Positions 32,072-36,313 of a DNA stretch of 36,313 nucleotides are shown here, one piece after another. This DNA is from Planctomycetota bacterium (GTDB lineage Bacteria > Planctomycetota > MHYJ01 > JACPTZ01). Position numbers and translations under genes: made by a program. The notes under the pieces are model-generated. The model was not told the DNA's origin. It saw only the letters and a program-made list of their open reading frames with translations, and did not search any database. Positions within the stretch are counted from its first letter, which is position 1, and every line of letters starts with the position of its first letter. The DNA lies in NCBI GenBank assembly GCA_016192525.1, contig JACPTZ010000051.1, positions 1 to 36,313 on the forward strand, written 5' to 3'.

Positions 32072-33040
32072 ATGATGCCGTCCAACGCATCGCCGTCCGG
32101 AACGTCACTGACCGTCTCGGAGGTCCTCGAGAAGACCCGGGCCTGGTTCGCGGCCAGGGGGATCCCGTCGCCGCGGCTCGAGGCGGAACTTCTGGCGGCC
32201 CATGTCCTCGGCTGCGACCGGACGCGGCTCCTCGCCCAGTTCGACCGGCCGCTGACCGGTCCCGAGAGCGAAGCGCTCAGGGACCTTGTGCGCCGTCGGG
32301 CGGCGGGGACGCCGGCGGCGTACCTCATCGGGCATCGGGAGTTCTTCGGGCTGTCGTTCTCGGTCACCCCGGACGTCCTGATTCCGAGGCCGGAGACGGA
32401 GCACCTGGTGGAGGCGGCGATCGAGGTTCTCCGCTCCCACCCCGAGCGAGTTGCGCAATTGCGCGATTGCGCAATTGCGCAAGTCGACAGATTGGCGGCC
32501 GGAATGGCATTCGCCGATGTTGGGACCGGGTCGGGCGCGATCGTCGTCGCGGTCGCCAAGCACGCTCCGCAAACCGCCGGGTGGGCGACGGATCTGTCCG
32601 CCGCCGCCCTGCGGGTCGCCTCCGGGAATGCCCTGCGCCACGGAGTGAGTGAGCGGATCACCTTTCTCGAAGGAGACCTGGCCGAGCCGCTCCTCAAGGC
32701 CAACCTTCAGGGCCGCCTGGACCTCGTCTGCGCGAATCTCCCCTATGTCGCGGACGGTGAAGCCACATCGCTCCCCCGCGAGGTCGTCGACCACGAGCCG
32801 CGCCTGGCCCTCTTCGCCGGACCGGACGGTCTGTCGCTGCTCCGGCGATTGATCACCGACGTCCCCGCCCTCCTCCGACCCGGCGGCACCCTGCTCCTGG
32901 AAGTCGGCGCGGGCCAGGCGTCAGCGGTCCTCGATTTGTTGGCCGCCACCGGCGCCTTTGCTACGATGGGCACGATCCGTGACTTGGCAGGCATCGAACG
33001 GGTCGTGAGGGCAAAGAAGTCCGAAGTTCGCACGACGTAG
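32072..33040 (+). CDS. prmC: Peptide chain release factor glutamine methyltransferase PrmC
   Basis: It methylates the GGQ glutamine of RF1/RF2. 322 residues: N-terminal helical domain to about 105 (IPSPRLEAELLAAHVLG, GHREFFGLSF, DVLIPRPETE), SAM-binding motif I FADVGTGSGA (147-156), and the substrate-binding motif, which is NLPY (222-225) where the usual form is NPPY. Between the two domains, residues 127-138 (RVAQLRDCAIAQ) are encoded by a tandem repeat, an apparent expansion. Start: ATG ATG at 32072; no Shine-Dalgarno. It follows prfA by 49 bases. Confidence 0.93.
   Translation: MMPSNASPSGTSLTVSEVLEKTRAWFAARGIPSPRLEAELLAAHVLGCDRTRLLAQFDRPLTGPESEALRDLVRRRAAGTPAAYLIGHREFFGLSFSVTPDVLIPRPETEHLVEAAIEVLRSHPERVAQLRDCAIAQVDRLAAGMAFADVGTGSGAIVVAVAKHAPQTAGWATDLSAAALRVASGNALRHGVSERITFLEGDLAEPLLKANLQGRLDLVCANLPYVADGEATSLPREVVDHEPRLALFAGPDGLSLLRRLITDVPALLRPGGTLLLEVGAGQASAVLDLLAATGAFATMGTIRDLAGIERVVRAKKSEVRTT
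32451..32482 (+). repeat. 4 x 8-bp tandem repeat, also palindromic, within prmC
   Basis: Four units of TTGCGC(A/G)A: units 1, 3 and 4 are TTGCGCAA and unit 2 is TTGCGCGA. The 32 bases also form a hairpin with 14-bp perfect arms around GATT. It is in frame here and encodes part of QLRDCAIAQ. Since 8 is not divisible by 3, loss or gain of one unit shifts the frame. Confidence 0.9.
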
Positions 33041-33089
33041 CGCAGGCGGCAGGCTGGAGAACACCGTGGGGACATTTCTGGAGGCCTAA

Positions 33090-33293
33090 CCCGGATTATT
33101 CATGAACTCTCGCGCACGTCCGGACGACGAAGCGGCTGGGCGGATCCCCGAGTCCCCGAGTAGGCGCGGCCGTCCACGCGCCGTGACGAGGGGCCGGCTC
33201 AAGGTGCAGGGCCATTCGCCTGTGCCGCCCCTCGTTACGCGGCCTGCGGCCGCTACTCGGGGCTACGGGGCTTTGGTTCACGAATAATCCGGG
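33090..33293. mobile_element. 204-bp MITE-like element with CTAA target duplication
   Basis: The 18-bp ends CCCGGATTATTCATGAAC and GTTCACGAATAATCCGGG (33276-33293) pair with one mismatch. CTAA flanks both ends (33086-33089 and 33294-33297), as a 4-bp target-site duplication. Inner parts near 33150-33200 and 33225-33270 also pair imperfectly (CCCCGAGTAG, ACGAGGGGC), so the element can fold into one long hairpin. It has no transposase. It accounts for most of the 300-base gap 33041-33341; the remaining flanks show nothing else. Confidence 0.8.
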
Positions 33294-33341
33294 CTAAGAG
33301 GCGCCTGCCGGCGTGTGCGCCGACGCCCCGGGAGTAACGCC

Positions 33342-33572
33342 ATGTGGGAATACACCGTATTGCGCCTCGCCGCCGAAGCAGGGATGTTCGACGTGGGAGG
33401 AAACTTCGACGCACAGGCCCTGTCGCGTCGCATGAACGGGCTCGGCCAGCAGGGATGGGAACTGGTGACGGCGTTCGACACGAACACGATCAAGGGCGCG
33501 ACACGGGACCTCGTCCTGCTGTTCAAGCGGCCGATCCCGATGGCCTCCCCTCTTCCGGAACAACATGGATAA
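33342..33572 (+). CDS. DUF4177 domain protein
   Basis: 76 residues of the small DUF4177 family: MWEYTVLRL at the start, LNGLGQQGWELVTAF-like core (MNGLGQQGWELVTAFDTN), then the LVLLFKRP strand. Function unknown; usually a compact beta-alpha-beta unit. The ATG has GGGAG eight bases upstream. Its last 8 bases overlap the start of murA, so the two are probably co-translated. The MITE-like element lies just upstream of it. Confidence 0.85.
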   Translation: MWEYTVLRLAAEAGMFDVGGNFDAQALSRRMNGLGQQGWELVTAFDTNTIKGATRDLVLLFKRPIPMASPLPEQHG

Positions 33573-34863
33573 GTTCATCTGCGAAGGCGGACGCCGTCTG
33601 ACCGGGACGATCGAGGTGAGCGGATCGAAAAACGCCGCTCTGCCGATCCTCGCCGCCACCCTGCTCGCCGACAAGGCCCCCTGCGCGATCCGCGGCGTCC
33701 CGCGCCTGCGGGACGTCCTCACGATGCTCGACATCCTGAACGAGCTCGGCGTCGACGCCTCCTTCGGCGAGGACGGGGTGATCCGCACCCGCGTCCGCAA
33801 CGAGCGCCCCGTCACCGCGCCGTACAAGCTGGTCAGCACGATGCGCGCCTCGGTCTGCGTCCTCGGTCCGCTCGTGGCGAAACGACGCCAGGCCCGCGTC
33901 TCGCTCCCCGGGGGGTGCGTGATCGGGGTACGTCCCATCGACCTCCACATGAAGGGGCTGAAGGCGCTCGGGGCCGAGATCGGCGTGGAGCACGGCTACG
34001 TGATCGCCCGGGCGCGGCGCCTGAAGGCCAGTCGCATCTACCTCGGCGGGGCCTTCGGGTCCACAGTGACCGGCACGGCCAATATCCTCATGGCCGCGGT
34101 GCTGGCCGAAGGACAGACGGTGATCGAAAACGCGGCCTGCGAACCCGAGGTGCAGGACCTCTCCGACTTTCTCGTGAAGATGGGGGCGAAAATCGAGGGC
34201 ATTGGCACCCATCGGCTGGTCGTGGACGGCGTCCGCTCGCTCCACGGGGCCGATCACACCGTCATCCCGGACCGGATCGAGGCCGGGACCTTCATGATCG
34301 CGGCCGCCCTCACGGGGGGCGACCTTCGCGTCCGGAACGCGCGAGCGGATCATCTCGGGGCGCTCCTCGACAAGTTCTCGGAGATCGGCGTCCACACCTC
34401 GGTCCGCCGGAACGAGTGTCGCGTCCGCGGGAGTCGCCGGACGTACGCGCCGGTGGATGTCACCACCCTCCCCTATCCCGGATTCCCGACCGACCTCCAG
34501 GCGCAGATGATGGTGCTTCTCTCGATCGCCGACGGAATCAGCGTGGTGACCGAGAAGATCTACCCGGACCGGTTCATGCACGTCCCCGAACTCAGCCGCA
34601 TGGGGGCCCAGATCCGCAAGGAGGGCCCGAATGCGATCATCCACGGCGTGGGATGGCTTTCCGGGGCGCCGGTGATGGCCTCGGATCTCCGCGCGAGCGC
34701 CGCGCTCATCCTCGCCGGCCTTGTGGCGAGGGGGACGACTGAGGTCCGCCGCGTCTACCATGTGGACCGCGGATACGAGAAGATGGATGCCAAGCTGCGG
34801 GCGGTCGGGGCGAACATCGAACGGGTCGTCGACAAGAAGCTGGTGGAAGTCGCGGGGGATTGA
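33565..34863 (+). CDS. murA: UDP-N-acetylglucosamine 1-carboxyvinyltransferase MurA
   Basis: First committed step of peptidoglycan synthesis, adding enolpyruvate to UDP-GlcNAc. 432 residues with Lys22-Asn23 (SGSKNAALP), the active-site Cys118 in [11 protein letters not shown] (the fosfomycin-sensitive type), and the FPTDLQAQM block. The start overlaps DUF4177 by 8 bases, with no strong ribosome site. ffh starts one base after the stop. The gene implies a cell wall, as now accepted for planctomycetes. Confidence 0.97.
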   Translation: MDKFICEGGRRLTGTIEVSGSKNAALPILAATLLADKAPCAIRGVPRLRDVLTMLDILNELGVDASFGEDGVIRTRVRNERPVTAPYKLVSTMRASVCVLGPLVAKRRQARVSLPGGCVIGVRPIDLHMKGLKALGAEIGVEHGYVIARARRLKASRIYLGGAFGSTVTGTANILMAAVLAEGQTVIENAACEPEVQDLSDFLVKMGAKIEGIGTHRLVVDGVRSLHGADHTVIPDRIEAGTFMIAAALTGGDLRVRNARADHLGALLDKFSEIGVHTSVRRNECRVRGSRRTYAPVDVTTLPYPGFPTDLQAQMMVLLSIADGISVVTEKIYPDRFMHVPELSRMGAQIRKEGPNAIIHGVGWLSGAPVMASDLRASAALILAGLVARGTTEVRRVYHVDRGYEKMDAKLRAVGANIERVVDKKLVEVAGD

Positions 34864-34864
34864 C

Positions 34865-36202
34865 GTGTTTGAATCCATCACCGAATCCCTGAACGCCGTC
34901 TTCAACCGCCTCCGCGGGCGCGGAAAGCTCACGGAGGCGAACATTCAGGAGGGGCTCAAGGAGGTCCGCATGGCCCTCCTCGAGGCGGACGTCAACTACA
35001 GGGTGGTGAAGGACTTCGTCGAAAGAGTCACGGCCAAGGCCGTGGGGCGCGAGGTGATCGAGAGCGTGAACCCCGCCCAGCAGATCGTCAAGATCGTCCA
35101 CGACGAGCTCATCGCCCTCATGGGCGAGCCCTCGACCGGACTCCCCTTCCGATCCGACGGGCTGACAGTCATCCTCATGGCGGGGCTCCAGGGGAGCGGA
35201 AAGACCACCACCTGCGCGAAACTCGCGAAGCTGGTGGTGAGACGCGGCCACCGGCCGCTCCTGGTCGCCGCCGACATCCAGCGCCCCGCCGCCATCGAGC
35301 AGCTCAAGACGCTCGGGAAGCAGATCGACGTCCCGGTCTACGCCGAAGAGGGCGGCCGACCGCCCAAGATCTGTCAGCGCTCCCTCGACTTCGCCCTCCA
35401 GCACAACCTCGACACCGTTATCCTGGACACCGCCGGCCGGCTCCACATCGACCAGGCCCTGATGGACGAGGTCCGGGACATCGCGGCGAAAACAAAACCT
35501 TCACAGGTGTACCTCGTCAGCGACGCCATGACCGGTCAGGACGCCGTGAATTCGGCAAAGGCCTTCCACGAGCAGCTCGCCCTGGACGGCGTCATCCTCA
35601 CGAAGCTCGACGGCGACGCCCGGGGCGGCGCCGCCCTCTCGATCCGCGCCGTCACCGGCAAGCCGATCAAGTTCATCGGGATCGGCGAAAAACTCGAGGC
35701 GCTGGAGGAGTTCCACCCGGAACGCATGGCCTCACGCATCCTCGGCATGGGCGACATCATCTCGCTCGTGGAGAAGGCCCAGGAGCACGTCGACGCGAAG
35801 CAGGCCGAGAAACTCCGCGAGAAACTGCTGAAGACGAAGGAGTTCGATCTGCAAGATTTCCTTGACCAGTACCAGCAGATGAAGAAAATGGGACCCCTCA
35901 AGGACCTTCTCAAGATGATCCCCGGCCTCGGCGGGGCGATGGGGGGCCTCGACGGGGTGGACGAGAAGGAATTCAAGCACCTCGAAGCGATCATCCTCTC
36001 GATGACGCCGCAGGAGCGACGGAATCCGGACCTTCTGAACGGCTCGCGGCGGCTTCGAATCGCGAAGGGAAGCGGAACGAAGATCCAGGAGGTGAACGAT
36101 CTCCTGCGTCAGTTCCGCGACATGCAGCGGATGATGAAGGACATGAACAAGAAGGGGAATCCGCTGGGGGCGATGCTGCGCGGAAGAAAGCCGGGAAGGT
36201 AG
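34865..36202 (+). CDS. ffh: Signal recognition particle protein Ffh
   Basis: GTPase that targets nascent membrane proteins with 4.5S RNA. 445 residues: N domain, G1 GLQGSGKTT (107-115), DTAGRL, TKLDGDARGG, and the C-terminal methionine-rich M domain with SRRLRIAKGSG for RNA binding. The start is GTG at one base after the murA TGA; no Shine-Dalgarno, so translation is likely coupled. In many bacteria rpsP follows; here the window ends 111 bases on. Confidence 0.97.
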   Translation: MFESITESLNAVFNRLRGRGKLTEANIQEGLKEVRMALLEADVNYRVVKDFVERVTAKAVGREVIESVNPAQQIVKIVHDELIALMGEPSTGLPFRSDGLTVILMAGLQGSGKTTTCAKLAKLVVRRGHRPLLVAADIQRPAAIEQLKTLGKQIDVPVYAEEGGRPPKICQRSLDFALQHNLDTVILDTAGRLHIDQALMDEVRDIAAKTKPSQVYLVSDAMTGQDAVNSAKAFHEQLALDGVILTKLDGDARGGAALSIRAVTGKPIKFIGIGEKLEALEEFHPERMASRILGMGDIISLVEKAQEHVDAKQAEKLREKLLKTKEFDLQDFLDQYQQMKKMGPLKDLLKMIPGLGGAMGGLDGVDEKEFKHLEAIILSMTPQERRNPDLLNGSRRLRIAKGSGTKIQEVNDLLRQFRDMQRMMKDMNKKGNPLGAMLRGRKPGR

Positions 36203-36225
36203 AGGCCCGGCGGGCGGAAAGAGAG

Positions 36226-36248
36226 ACGTGAAACGTAAACCGTAAGTG
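36226..36248. repeat. Degenerate GTAAAACG-type repeat after ffh
   Basis: ACGTGAAACGTAAACCGTAA is a looser form of the units in the 18972-19044 repeat. The 36203-36313 end also holds a 5-bp stem TGCGG/CCGCA (36247-36261) and no gene. Confidence 0.5.
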
Positions 36249-36275
36249 CGGCTCATCCGCAGGAGTCTTCTTCGC

Positions 36276-36293
36276 ACGAGGTTACCGCATTGT
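36276..36293. repeat. Right copy of the 18-bp inverted end repeat
   Basis: Exact reverse complement of positions 1-18. It is followed by TCATCCTGAGCG, a type of sequence I associate with dispersed intergenic repeats, though I cannot check copy number here. Confidence 0.6.
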
Positions 36294-36313
36294 CATCCTG
36301 AGCGTCCGCCGCA

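Noticed and set aside
32451-32482. CRISPR-like repeat
   Set aside because: The units are 8 bp with no spacers and lie inside a coding sequence.
30844-32703. 619-codon open frame on the minus strand opposite prfA and prmC
   Set aside because: prfA and prmC are certain. The reverse frame crosses the prfA/prmC gap without any motif or ribosome site.
33102-33287. Small open frames on both strands inside the MITE-like element
   Set aside because: Both come from the inverted-repeat structure, start in the terminal repeats and show no protein-like pattern.

Overview
The window is a high-G+C, gene-dense bacterial chromosome segment. Its mix of genes fits an uncultured Gram-negative bacterium, most likely a planctomycete or a relative: a transmembrane Ser/Thr kinase with a periplasmic-side C-terminal domain, a large pseudopilin cluster, zinc-ribbon/DUF4190 and DUF4177 proteins, an LPS-pathway enzyme (LpxH) and the compact rpmE-prfA-prmC-murA order. 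The phylum is an inference; no rRNA or tRNA gene was recognised.

Layout. 1-3 kb: a stand-alone methylmalonyl-CoA mutase catalytic subunit, YjbQ and a class II aldolase with a cysteine-rich tail. 3-6.6 kb (minus): AMMECR1, an OmpA-type lipoprotein, an HTH-membrane-glycine-tail protein and two tandem copies of an unrecognised small exported protein. 6.7-8.9 kb (plus): an amidohydrolase and a secreted unknown that has its own promoter and terminator. 8.9-11.7 kb (plus): trmD-rplS-ruvB and a small membrane protein. 11.6-15.1 kb (minus): a FliK-like and a SwrB-like protein and a thiolase. 15.2-17.1 kb: a DUF885 metallopeptidase behind a 36-bp perfect palindrome. 17.1-23.2 kb (minus): a membrane TPR protein, PilT, LpxH and the 1110-residue kinase. 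23.3-28.1 kb (minus): seven pseudopilins in one run, six of them forming three tandem paralogous pairs. 28.4-29.8 kb (minus): an orphan NtrC-type regulator. 29.9-36.2 kb (plus): a zinc-ribbon membrane protein, rpmE, prfA, prmC, DUF4177, murA and ffh.

How the genes fit together. The pseudopilin run, the NtrC regulator just upstream, a sigma-54-like site in front of the first pseudopilin, the kinase (whose N-terminus resembles the N-terminal repeats of GspE/PilB ATPases) and PilT suggest one regulated type II secretion or type IV pilus-like machine. Its secretin, assembly ATPase and inner-membrane platform are not in the window. The translation and cell-wall genes at 30-36 kb look like ordinary housekeeping.

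The most unusual DNA-level signals are non-coding. They are a 204-bp MITE-like element with near-perfect terminal inverted repeats and a CTAA target duplication between prmC and DUF4177; a 4 x 8-bp tandem repeat inside prmC that must shift the frame if a unit is gained or lost; a 36-bp perfect palindrome in a divergent promoter region; a nested GTAAAACG-type inverted repeat; and an 18-bp inverted match between the two ends of the window. Several genes have recognisable TTGnnn-N16/17-TAnnnT promoters, and one of these appears to make a leaderless message.
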